Origin: Butyrivibrio sp. YAB3001 | Lineage (GTDB): Bacteria; Bacillota; Clostridia; Lachnospirales; Lachnospiraceae | Length of the DNA: 64,000 nt | Reading direction: 5' to 3' | Assembly: GCF_900112195.1 (NCBI RefSeq) | Contig: NZ_FOKR01000018.1 | Coordinates: forward strand, 1-64,000 | In this document: positions 7,751-15,322 of the stretch, piece by piece | Position numbering within the stretch: the first letter of the stretch is position 1 | How the letters are laid out: each line of letters begins with the position of its first letter | Program-made: the position numbers and the translations under genes | Notes under the pieces: generated by a model | The model's input: the letters and a program-made list of their open reading frames with translations, nothing else | Databases searched by the model: none | What the model was told of the DNA's origin: nothing

Positions 7751-9179
7751 ACCCATATGCCCTCTCAATCGTGCACTCATATCCGGATTTTGTCTCAACA
7801 TCAATTTCTGCTTTGAAAATATCAACACAATAATCAAGCATGAACTGGGAATTACCATCAGTTCTCCTGACATCCATTTCGATAACATCCATCATTCTTG
7901 ATATTTTTTTATCCGAATCCGTCATAAGAAGTTTCATTCTTAGATACCCTGTATAATCCAGACCCTCTTCCGAACCTGAAGAATCCAAATGTTCTTTAAA
8001 TGAAAGCATATTAGAAATTGATAGTTTCCATGTGGAATCACTTTTGAAAAGAGGCACTTTCCCGCCTCCAAAGAGAATATGTAGATCTGATATTGATTCA
8101 GCAAATGTCCATGCGAAAAGAATTGAATACTTGATTGGTACTGCAAGTTCCGGCACAAACAAAAGAACTGAAAGAGTATTTGCCAAGGTTTCTGCCATTT
8201 TCACTTTTTCCTGGCAGGAAAATAAATACATCATGTTTGACGCTTCTCTCCACATAAGCAGAGTCTGCGCCATTTTTTCAAGATTTGCCCAATCGCTGTT
8301 TTCACCAAAAGCAAGATATTCCAATTGATATTTTAAAGCCGACTTTTCAAGTTCTTTAGAATATCTGCTGCATTTTTCATAATAATACTCATCCAGAAGA
8401 AGATTCTCAGTAGCTGATATTTCTTCTTCATCATCAAGCCCTGTTCCCTTACTAAGCTCCCTTTTCGATGCCAAAGATGCTATATCTGCCACAGCCCGGG
8501 AAATTTTATCCTTATCAGGAATAGCCAGGCTAAGCACTCCTACCGACCTTTGTGAATTCACTGCATCTGCCGGATTTCCTATTGATAGGGTTTCTTCTTC
8601 ACCTTCATCATTTTCCACTGTTGGAAGTTCAACTGAATCTATGAGCTCCTGATTTTCTTCTGCAAGACTCGCCACATCAGTTGTATCAAGTTTACTATCC
8701 TTAAGCTTATTTGTATTATCAAGAACATCAGTAAGCAGTCCTTCTATAGGATTGCCCGCCATATATGCAAGTATTTGTCTTTTAAGAACAGCTCCGTTAT
8801 TATCCGTCGCCACAGAAAAACCTTCAATCTTTACATCCTTGCACTTCATAGCTGTCATTGTCTGGGCATTGGTTATTCCTCCCACTAAACTTCTATCAAA
8901 GTTTTTCTGAACATAATTTTTCAAATGCTCCTTCATATTTAAAACTGAATGAGATGAAGTTCCATAGGATGTATCCACCATTAAAAGTCCATATTGATCA
9001 TATAATTCTCTGCTATACTCAGCCAAAACGGAATTCATTGCTATATCTGCAACACACTCCGTTTTCATTCTTACAGCGCCAATCCTGGCTCCCTGAAAAA
9101 GAGCCAGAACAAGCGACAATATTATCATTATTGATAGCGATAAAAAGACTGTAATATATCCTTTAATTTGTAATTTCAC
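7740..9179 (-). CDS. DUF5702/TadG-like pilus-locus protein
   Basis: 479 residues from the GTG at 9179, which has AGGGAAG upstream and overlaps the pilin gene; the ATG at 9212 has no ribosome-binding site. The N-terminus (KGYITVFLSLSIMIILSLVL) is a TadG/DUF5702-type membrane anchor. The remainder is a long extracellular region with an acidic stretch around 185-210 and a second hydrophobic segment near 345-370. In Lachnospiraceae such proteins are constant members of Tad loci. Its exact role in the fibre or assembly platform is not known. It is followed by the TadE-like protein with an overlap. Confidence 0.72.
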   Translation of the reverse strand: MKLQIKGYITVFLSLSIMIILSLVLALFQGARIGAVRMKTECVADIAMNSVLAEYSRELYDQYGLLMVDTSYGTSSHSVLNMKEHLKNYVQKNFDRSLVGGITNAQTMTAMKCKDVKIEGFSVATDNNGAVLKRQILAYMAGNPIEGLLTDVLDNTNKLKDSKLDTTDVASLAEENQELIDSVELPTVENDEGEEETLSIGNPADAVNSQRSVGVLSLAIPDKDKISRAVADIASLASKRELSKGTGLDDEEEISATENLLLDEYYYEKCSRYSKELEKSALKYQLEYLAFGENSDWANLEKMAQTLLMWREASNMMYLFSCQEKVKMAETLANTLSVLLFVPELAVPIKYSILFAWTFAESISDLHILFGGGKVPLFKSDSTWKLSISNMLSFKEHLDSSGSEEGLDYTGYLRMKLLMTDSDKKISRMMDVIEMDVRRTDGNSQFMLDYCVDIFKAEIDVETKSGYECTIERAYGYER

Positions 9180-9381
9180 GTGTTTCTTCCCTGATTGCCT
9201 TAAAGATATCATCTACAATAGTGTTTATCTGTTTTTTAAAGACAATTACAAGTCCGATCAGCACAACGATAATCAGGATAACTTCAACAGTTCCCATCCC
9301 GTTTTCATCCTGCCAGAATGCTTTTACTCCGTTCATAAATTTTGTTCCTGTGTTTTTTGTTGTGTTTAAAATATTTTTCAT
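9163..9381 (-). CDS. flp: Flp1-type IVb major pilin
   Basis: 72 residues from the ATG at 9381 (AAAGGA seven bases upstream; an in-frame TTG at 9396 overlaps that site). The sequence has the classic short Flp layout: a leader ending in glycine, then MGTVEVILIIVVLIGLVIVF, placing Glu at +5 after a G|M cleavage site. The hydrophobic helix would pack in the pilus core, followed by a 20-residue polar tail. It is the only gene in the locus with a long 5' gap, and that gap holds a four-copy palindromic repeat (9403-9549), so it may be expressed separately and more strongly than the rest. Confidence 0.9.
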   Translation of the reverse strand: MKNILNTTKNTGTKFMNGVKAFWQDENGMGTVEVILIIVVLIGLVIVFKKQINTIVDDIFKAIREETREITN

Positions 9382-9402
9382 GTCTTTTCCTTTCAAATTT
9401 TA

Positions 9403-9549
9403 TTTTGTAAAACACTGATTTGATTAGTCATATAAATCTTTTTATGAAACAATGTTTTCATTAGTCATTCAAATCCTGTTTTATGAATCACTGATTTCAT
9501 CTGTCGTTTAGATCTTGTATTAAGAATCACTGATTTAATCAGTATTTCA
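9403..9549. repeat. four-copy ~39-bp degenerate tandem repeat upstream of the pilin gene
   Basis: Four related units can be aligned. The shared cytosine of the ACTGATTT-like core falls at 9413, 9450, 9489 and 9528, giving periods of 37, 39 and 39. Each unit reads roughly TATGAAtCACTGATTTCATTAGTC plus an AT-rich tail. The last unit contains a perfect 15-bp palindrome ACTGATTTAATCAGT at 9529-9543; the others are imperfect versions. The array lies between the end of tadC and the pilin start, that is in the pilin leader or promoter region. Confidence 0.75.
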
Positions 9550-11010
9550 TTAGAATGTCATATATGCCGGTATCATGATTATTATCATGACGATCAGCAA
9601 CATTAGTATCATTGGCAAAAGAAGTTTTGTTCCCGCTTCTTCACCTTCTTTTCTCACTCTTTCGAGCCTTTCTGCAAAAGAGCGTTTGGTCTCTTCATTT
9701 AAAAGAGTAAGCAATTCACTGTTACCTTTTCTCAGATTCTGTGAAAGAAGAGTGCTAAGTCTTGTATACTGCTGCCCTTTGCACCTGTATCCGAGTCCTT
9801 CGTAGGCTTCAGCTTCCGATTTACCGGCTGAAAGCTCTCTTGTTGTTCGCAGTATTTCTTCATACATATAATTTTCAGAGCTTCCTGATTTTTTCTTAGC
9901 CGTATAATTCTCAGAGAGCTTAAAGAAAATATTTCTCATTGTCATTCCCGCTCCAAGATAGAGTGCAAGTTGCGAAACCAGTTTAGGATATTCATACTCA
10001 AGGATTTTGTTTCTTTCATCTGCCTTTCTTTTTAATTCCTTGTCTTTTAATACAAAAGTCAAGGCCGCGCCTATTAACGTGATTATCAACAGAAGAAGGC
10101 TGTCATCCTCTATTTTTTCGTGCCAGATTATCTCACTCTCTTCACAATTCTTTGGCAGTAACATATCCTCTTCATATTTAGTGTTCTCTGCATTTGCACT
10201 TAAAAGATCTGATATTTGTCTAAAAACAATCTCTGCCTTAGTTAGTAATTGGGGCATTATGCGAGCATATAATACCTGTTCCCATGAATTACCATCATAT
10301 TTGTAAGTTGCATAAAGCGTTACTATCACGCCCTCTTTAGGAATGTTGTCTTTCTGTAGCTCACCACTATAACTTAGGACATCCAAATTATCGTTTTTCC
10401 AGGATATTTCAAAGGGATATCCTTCTATTTTCTTTTCAAGATTAAGATTTTCCGTTACATAGTCTAAAGATTCATTATCACCCAGAACTAGAGATTCCAT
10501 TTCAGCACTTGCTTTTTCAAAAAGATTATTCTGTTCCTTTCGTGTATAGACCATTTCATCAACACATACTTCGAATTCTCCGAGAGGATTTCCCTCACTG
10601 TCATTTGCAACAAGTTCTAATCTCTTTTCTCCTTTACCAGGTAGATTTCTTGAAATATAAAATCCATCTCTTATTTCGCCTGCATTTTTATTTGAAATGA
10701 ATAATAGTAATGCCAGAAAACTTCCGCAAAGACTTATAAGTATCACTATGCTTATCTTTTGCGCATAGTATTTTTCTTCTGCCAATTCCAGTCCTTTTTC
10801 AGTTCCAAGGCTCTTGATAAATTCACGAATTTTATGAGTTTGCGTGAGTCTCTTTTGTTTCATTAATGTACGGTAAACAAATAATGATATTCTATATAGC
10901 TGCCTTGATATTCCTTTTTCTTTAATTTCCTGCAAATCTTCTATATCTTTGGATAAAAACCATAAGACTGCGACGGCGCATGGGACAATAAAATAGATAA
11001 AAACAATCAT
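9550..11010 (-). CDS. tadC: TadC-like pilus assembly platform protein
   Basis: 486 residues, longer than a typical ~300-residue TadC. There are membrane segments at the N-terminus, around 87-105 and 305-320, and a final very hydrophobic pair near 465-486. Between the second and third lies a ~200-residue, presumably extracytoplasmic insertion. The C-terminal half carries the T2SSF-type cytoplasmic domain (LALYLGAGMTMRNIFFKL, then a glycine-rich and RxS-rich region). With TadB it should form the membrane platform that the TadA ATPase drives. It starts eight bases after tadB ends. Confidence 0.78.
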   Translation of the reverse strand: MIVFIYFIVPCAVAVLWFLSKDIEDLQEIKEKGISRQLYRISLFVYRTLMKQKRLTQTHKIREFIKSLGTEKGLELAEEKYYAQKISIVILISLCGSFLALLLFISNKNAGEIRDGFYISRNLPGKGEKRLELVANDSEGNPLGEFEVCVDEMVYTRKEQNNLFEKASAEMESLVLGDNESLDYVTENLNLEKKIEGYPFEISWKNDNLDVLSYSGELQKDNIPKEGVIVTLYATYKYDGNSWEQVLYARIMPQLLTKAEIVFRQISDLLSANAENTKYEEDMLLPKNCEESEIIWHEKIEDDSLLLLIITLIGAALTFVLKDKELKRKADERNKILEYEYPKLVSQLALYLGAGMTMRNIFFKLSENYTAKKKSGSSENYMYEEILRTTRELSAGKSEAEAYEGLGYRCKGQQYTRLSTLLSQNLRKGNSELLTLLNEETKRSFAERLERVRKEGEEAGTKLLLPMILMLLIVMIIIMIPAYMTF

Positions 11011-11017
11011 AAAAACC

Positions 11018-11782
11018 TCACACTGAAATATTCACAATACGCTCAGAAAGAAGGTACGAGATGCAATATATGATCATACAGATTGTCATTATCACAATTC
11101 CAAAAACATTATGATAGAGCGCATTAAAAAATCCCGGGCTGGTAATGCTGATATAGGAAATAATAAAAAACGGAACGCAGTTCATAATCCTTGCTTCAAG
11201 TCGTTTGGCACTAATAAGGACATCTATTTCTTTCTCAACGTTTATTTTTTGTGAAATAATATCAATCGTTCTCTCAATTATTTCCGTCATATTCCCGGCG
11301 CTTCTTTTTGCTACAAGAAAAACTGATGCAAAGTCCTGAATATCCTCATTTCCACTCTCTCTGCCTATGTCCATGATCAGCTTTTCTAAAGGTATTCCAT
11401 TACGAAGACCTTTGTTTACTTTTGTAAGACACGCTAAAATATCACTATCTTTTCCATACAACATCTCCATATCTTTAACTGCATCGATAAATGCGTTTTC
11501 CACTGAGTAACCGGCTTTTAAGCTTGTAAGAGCAGAAAAAATTGCATCTTTAAACTGAATCCCCAAAATCCTGCATTTCTTCTTGCTTTCATTTTTCTTT
11601 TGCATTATTACCCAAGGAATTATCATCGGTGAAAAGAGAAAAGTGGCAATCCATGAATCATAAAAAAGTTTTCCGAAAAGTACTACTATTATGATTCCCT
11701 GAACAATAAACAAGATGTCATTTCTGGATATTGGGTAAGCTAAGGCCTGCTGCCGCAAGCTTTTCAATATTCTGTAATTCAC
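11018..11782 (-). CDS. tadB: TadB-like pilus assembly platform protein
   Basis: 254 residues. The start is a GTG at 11782 with a perfect GGAGG seven bases before it, although this puts the first 65 bases inside the tadA gene. There are membrane segments at 25-60 and 205-250 and a central T2SSF cytoplasmic domain (FKDAIFSALTSLKAGYSVENAF, then FVAKRSAGNMTEIIE-like helices). It partners TadC in the inner-membrane platform of the Flp pilus. The long overlap and non-ATG start indicate tight coupling to tadA translation. Confidence 0.82.
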   Translation of the reverse strand: MNYRILKSLRQQALAYPISRNDILFIVQGIIIVVLFGKLFYDSWIATFLFSPMIIPWVIMQKKNESKKKCRILGIQFKDAIFSALTSLKAGYSVENAFIDAVKDMEMLYGKDSDILACLTKVNKGLRNGIPLEKLIMDIGRESGNEDIQDFASVFLVAKRSAGNMTEIIERTIDIISQKINVEKEIDVLISAKRLEARIMNCVPFFIISYISITSPGFFNALYHNVFGIVIMTICMIIYCISYLLSERIVNISV

Positions 11783-12962
11783 TCATCTGCCTCCATTCCC
11801 CAACTATTTTATTGTTATTTCCACAACTTTTTTCCTCAAACCTGAAAAGTGTATTCATCGGTATCTTCCCGTTTTCATCAAGCTCTTTTCCCACTTCACA
11901 TATTTCCAAAACTTTTCTGGATTTATCCCTTAATCTTCCAAGATGAACGATTATATCTATTCCCGCAGATATCTGACCTCGAACCGCAGAAAGCGGGAGT
12001 TCTCCCATTCCCATGAGACTCATTGTTTCTATTCTGTAAAGCATATCGTGAGCGCTGTTGGAATGACCGGTTGACATCGCCATATGCCCGGTATTCATGG
12101 CCTGGAGCATATCAACGCATTCTCCACCTCTTACTTCTCCAACGATAATCCAATCCGGGCGCATTCTAAGGGATGACTTGATCAAATCCCTTATCGTTAC
12201 AGGATTGCAGCCTTCAACATTTGCATTTCTAGCTTCAAGCCTTACAAGATTAGGCACACCAAGAATCTGAAGTTCCGCTGAATCTTCAATGGTAATTACT
12301 CGTAAATCTTTGGGAATAAAATCGGATAATGCATTTAGAAAAGTGGTCTTACCGGATCCGGTTCCACCTGAAATAAAAATATTGTAACCAGCTTTAACAA
12401 GGACAGAAAGGTAATCTCTCAAATAAGGGGATATTGAGCCAAATTCAATTAGTTTTTCCATATTGACAGGCTTGTCAGGAAACCGTCTTATGGTAATGAT
12501 AGGTCCATTAAGTGCTATCGGCTCCATTACTATATTCACTCGGCTTCCATATAGTCTTGCATCAACTATAGGCTGCGACTGATTAACTACCCTGTTACAA
12601 GATGCAACAATCTGCTGAACTACGTCTTCAAGTTTTTCACGCGACTCGAATCTGCCATCAAATTTTGTAATCTCTCCCTTCTTTTCCAAAAAAATATTTT
12701 CTGTGCCGTTTATCATTATTTCTGTGATTTCAGGGTCATCTAAGAGCTGCTGTAATATGTCCAGTTTTCGAATCGAATGAAAAATCTGTATCCTAAGCCG
12801 TTTTCTATCAGCTACAGAAATGACCATATGCCTTAGCGTCTCTGACAGTTCTTTATCCACAAGCTCGAACATTTCTTCATCAGATATATCTTTTGACAGA
12901 TCAATAGTACTGAGAACCTGCTGCCGTACTGACTTTCTAATGTCTTCAAGGCTCTTGTTCAA
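11718..12962 (-). CDS. tadA: TadA/CpaF family secretion ATPase
   Basis: 414 residues of the type II/IV secretion ATPase family, CpaF branch. Walker A GGTGSGKT is at 199-206, Walker B IIVGEVRGGE at 272-281, with the intervening Asp box (ITIEDSAELQ) and the His box (STGHSNSAHDML). It hexamerises in the cytoplasm and powers pilin extrusion, and in Tad systems often retraction. The start is a TTG at 12962 with GAGGG eight bases upstream; it overlaps the tadZ stop by 17 bases. Confidence 0.93.
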   Translation of the reverse strand: MNKSLEDIRKSVRQQVLSTIDLSKDISDEEMFELVDKELSETLRHMVISVADRKRLRIQIFHSIRKLDILQQLLDDPEITEIMINGTENIFLEKKGEITKFDGRFESREKLEDVVQQIVASCNRVVNQSQPIVDARLYGSRVNIVMEPIALNGPIITIRRFPDKPVNMEKLIEFGSISPYLRDYLSVLVKAGYNIFISGGTGSGKTTFLNALSDFIPKDLRVITIEDSAELQILGVPNLVRLEARNANVEGCNPVTIRDLIKSSLRMRPDWIIVGEVRGGECVDMLQAMNTGHMAMSTGHSNSAHDMLYRIETMSLMGMGELPLSAVRGQISAGIDIIVHLGRLRDKSRKVLEICEVGKELDENGKIPMNTLFRFEEKSCGNNNKIVGEWRQMSELQNIEKLAAAGLSLPNIQK

Positions 12963-13980
12963 TTATGATACCCTCGCTTTCAAGGAGTTTCTCAGTAAAT
13001 AGGTCAAAGCCCTTGATATCTCTCATTTCCGGAAGCGGGCATTTAACTGTTTTTGCGATAATTTCATCCTGTTCACTCTGTTTTAAGACTTCCTCATATG
13101 TTCTTATCTTATGCTCATCTGACGGATTTTGTTTTGTAATAGTAAAAATCTTATGACACATTTTCTCAATTTCGAAAAAGTCTTCCACATATTCAGTCAT
13201 ATCTATTATACAGTAATCATATCCACACTCATTGATAAGAATAAATAACAGTTCCTTTAATCTCTCCGAATTGATTTCTCTTACCTGCATTGCAGTTTTG
13301 GCAGGGAGTATAAAATCTACTCCATTCCTCGTTTTCTTTATTTTCTCAAGATAAAGACCAATCTTATTTTTCTCACAATCTGCATAATACAACAGGTCAG
13401 TAATATCATCTTCTCCATCAATCCCAAGATCTACTGCAAGGGATGAAAAGCTCTCAAGACTTAAAAATATTACTTTCGACTTTTGCGCAAGTTTTTCTGA
13501 AATGCTTACTGCCAATCTGGTCTGCCCGCATTTACTGATTGGTGAATACAATCCGATAATTTGTCCCTTTCCTGAAAGAGTTTCCGTTCCGAGCCCTTCA
13601 AAATCTTCGGAAGATTCCGTGCAGTAATCAATGATACCCTGTACAATTTTCGCTGCGGGCTGAAATTTGCTCACATGCTTTATCGAAGCATTTTCATCTA
13701 TCATGCTCTCGCATACCATATTCACCGTTCCAAGGCCTTCATCCAGCACCATAATATTCTTGCTAAATGCCTTCATTCCAAAGTTCATGATATCTTCGTA
13801 AATGTTTTCTGAGAGCATCAAAAGAGAGATTTCATTTTCTTTTGCAAAATTTTTCATTATCTCATAATCTGTAAAAGAAAAAATCTCAAAGGATAGTCCT
13901 AAATGTTCTCTCAGATACAGATCCAATCTGCGACAATAATTCTCATCAGTATCGCATATAGCCAGTCTGCATTTACTCAT
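12946..13980 (-). CDS. tadZ: TadZ/CpaE-like ParA-fold protein with degenerate P-loop
   Basis: 344 residues: an atypical receiver-like N-terminal domain (~1-130) followed by a MinD/ParA-like fold (~138-335). The segment that should be the Walker A motif is SPISKCGQT at 146-154; glutamine 153 stands where the catalytic lysine of GKT is expected, so ATP hydrolysis is doubtful. TadZ/CpaE proteins direct the pilus machine to its site in the cell and some of them are known to be divergent at this loop. It lies directly before tadA and overlaps tadV by four bases. Confidence 0.78.
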   Translation of the reverse strand: MSKCRLAICDTDENYCRRLDLYLREHLGLSFEIFSFTDYEIMKNFAKENEISLLMLSENIYEDIMNFGMKAFSKNIMVLDEGLGTVNMVCESMIDENASIKHVSKFQPAAKIVQGIIDYCTESSEDFEGLGTETLSGKGQIIGLYSPISKCGQTRLAVSISEKLAQKSKVIFLSLESFSSLAVDLGIDGEDDITDLLYYADCEKNKIGLYLEKIKKTRNGVDFILPAKTAMQVREINSERLKELLFILINECGYDYCIIDMTEYVEDFFEIEKMCHKIFTITKQNPSDEHKIRTYEEVLKQSEQDEIIAKTVKCPLPEMRDIKGFDLFTEKLLESEGIIIEQEP

Positions 13981-14387
13981 ACTAAACCTCCCAAAACCAA
14001 AAATGTGCTTGCCAGTACCGGAACAGCAAAGTGTATTGTTTTTTTCTTTTTACGTGAAAAAACAAGAACTGCCAATGAAATTGCTCCTGCAATGAGGAAA
14101 GAAAATAGCAGACAGGAATACATTTCCTGCAATGATAAAAAAGATGCTGTAGATAATAATAGTTTTACATCGCCCGCCGCAATACCTTTCACCAGATATA
14201 CCGGAATCAGGATTAGAAATGACACCGCCACTGTAAAAAGTGCATCTAAAAGTCTTCCTCTTCCCTGGAAAAGGGCGATGATAAGACCGGTTAGCATTCC
14301 CGGGACAACCCATAAATTATATATCTTGTCTTTACATAGATCAGTTAATACAGCTCCTGACAAAAACAAGAGTACTACTGCTTTAAT
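13977..14387 (-). CDS. tadV: A24 prepilin peptidase TadV (first of the locus), non-ATG start
   Basis: A small A24 aspartic peptidase. No ATG is available. Either TTG at 14369 (130 residues) or ATT at 14387 (136 residues) must serve; ATT has AGGAG nine bases upstream and restores the full first membrane helix (IKAVVLLFLSGAVLTDL). The first catalytic Asp lies in LTDLCKDK, the second in KGIAAGDVKLL, where the usual GxGD is AAGD, with alanine for the first glycine. It probably processes Flp-type prepilins; the second peptidase at 6391-6843 has the canonical motif. It is the first gene of the pilus operon. Confidence 0.8.
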   Translation of the reverse strand: MKAVVLLFLSGAVLTDLCKDKIYNLWVVPGMLTGLIIALFQGRGRLLDALFTVAVSFLILIPVYLVKGIAAGDVKLLLSTASFLSLQEMYSCLLFSFLIAGAISLAVLVFSRKKKKTIHFAVPVLASTFLVLGGLV

Positions 14388-14503
14388 TACAACTCACTCC
14401 TTTCGAACATCGTATTTCGAGCTCGCGTTTATAGAATTTATCACCTTGTTATCACTTTGTAAATACCCGCATTCCCGCATATTTTCAAGCGAGATTAATA
14501 ATT

Positions 14504-14523
14504 TGTTCGATTAAAATCGAACA
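14504..14523. promoter_or_regulatory. 20-bp dyad between the flagellar and pilus loci
   Basis: TGTTCGAT at 14504-14511 and ATCGAACA at 14516-14523 are perfect 8-bp arms around TAAA, about 120 bases upstream of the tadV start. On the plus strand it is followed by a modest T-run. It may be an operator for the pilus operon or part of the terminator of fliS transcription. Confidence 0.45.
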
Positions 14524-14527
14524 CTTT

Positions 14528-14584
14528 TTATCTCATTTTTTTCAGCAAATAGAGCGGATTACAGACAATTATTATTGCAATCAT
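14528..14584 (-). CDS. possible 18-residue hydrophobic peptide
   Basis: A short frame MIAIIIVCNPLYLLKKMR with a strong AAAAAGGAG nine bases before its ATG (14584). It has a hydrophobic half and a basic end, as in small membrane peptides or leader peptides. The same DNA forms a long hairpin (arms 14552-14565 and 14584-14596), so translation and folding would compete. It lies after fliS and before the pilus operon on the same strand. Coding is unproven; there is no homology evidence. Confidence 0.35.
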   Translation of the reverse strand: MIAIIIVCNPLYLLKKMR

Positions 14585-14602
14585 CTGTATCCGCTCCTTT
14601 TT
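14552..14602 (+). terminator. terminator-like hairpin reading the plus strand
   Basis: GAGCGGATTACAGA (14552-14565) pairs with TCTGTATCCGCTC (14584-14596), one bulge, and is followed on the plus strand by CTTTTT. No plus-strand gene precedes it, so it may instead be a structural element in the minus-strand transcript. Confidence 0.4.
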
Positions 14603-14682
14603 AATTTCGACTTTTATCAGTCGTTTCAATATTAAATACCAGCCTAAAATTAATATTATTAATCTTTTCTTAAGAATTTGGT

Positions 14683-15159
14683 TTATGCCATAAATCCGCG
14701 GTTCATCTGCCCTGCCGCAACAGCTTCATTTAAACTGTGTCTGCCATATGTAAGCCCCGCATAAACCGCTTGTGTGTTTCCCATAACCTGACCACTTGTA
14801 TCGGTATTTTCAATCTCAAGGTATGCATCGTGAAGTGACTTAAAATTATTTTCCACCTTCCATATTCTGTGAATATTTCCGGTTACTCCTGCAAGCAATA
14901 GTTCTTTCTTGGAAAAGATATAAATCTCATGAAGGTTTCTTCCAAGTTCAACACTTCGATTCACTGACCGTATCAGCTCATCTATACAGGACTGGGCATA
15001 GGTGAGATATCTTTCTGAAAGTTCTTTTTCACCAAGACTTATGGCGTCCCTTGAGTCAGAAAGGTATTCGATCACCATTTCATACAGTATGGTTATCATC
15101 TGTGTTTTATTTGCCTGTGAAATTCTAAGTGTTAATTCCTGTTTTTTCTCCTGTGTCAT
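14683..15159 (-). CDS. fliS: FliS-like flagellar export chaperone
   Basis: 158 residues, mostly helical. The start (TLRISQANKTQMITILYEMVIEYL) matches the first helix of FliS, where the conserved tyrosine and the short hydrophobic pattern contact flagellin. FliS caps the C-terminal helix of unexported flagellin in the cytoplasm. The gene sits directly downstream of the flagellin gene, which supports the assignment. It is longer than the ~130-residue classical FliS owing to a C-terminal extension ending in NRGFMA. Confidence 0.8.
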   Translation of the reverse strand: MTQEKKQELTLRISQANKTQMITILYEMVIEYLSDSRDAISLGEKELSERYLTYAQSCIDELIRSVNRSVELGRNLHEIYIFSKKELLLAGVTGNIHRIWKVENNFKSLHDAYLEIENTDTSGQVMGNTQAVYAGLTYGRHSLNEAVAAGQMNRGFMA

Positions 15160-15240
15160 TTTCTTTTCCTCAAAAAGCTGTAGAACTCATTGCAATTGCA
15201 ACATTGACGATTGATGACAACGCTTTAAGTCGGGTTAATC

Positions 15241-15269
15241 GAAAACAAATATACTGTTATATCGTTTTC
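15241..15269 (-). terminator. dyad between flagellin and fliS
   Basis: GAAAACAAATATA and TATATCGTTTTC form an imperfect hairpin; on the minus strand the 3' arm is TATATTTGTTTTC. Lying after the flagellin stop, it may partly terminate or stabilise the flagellin mRNA and lower fliS expression. The T-run is weak. Confidence 0.4.
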
Positions 15270-15322
15270 TAACCTAATATAAATCATTATTAGCTACAAT
15301 ATAAGTGTGGTGATACACTCCA

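Noticed and set aside
9403..9549. CRISPR-like array
   Set aside because: The units are contiguous degenerate repeats without unique spacers, and no cas gene is present.
13903..14514. 203-codon plus-strand frame opposite tadZ/tadV
   Set aside because: Fully antisense to two recognisable pilus genes and lacking any motif; the long frame comes from base composition.
15160..15322. Sigma-28 promoter ahead of fliS
   Set aside because: A CGATAT-like -10 can be seen but no TAAA -35 at the right distance, so I do not call it.
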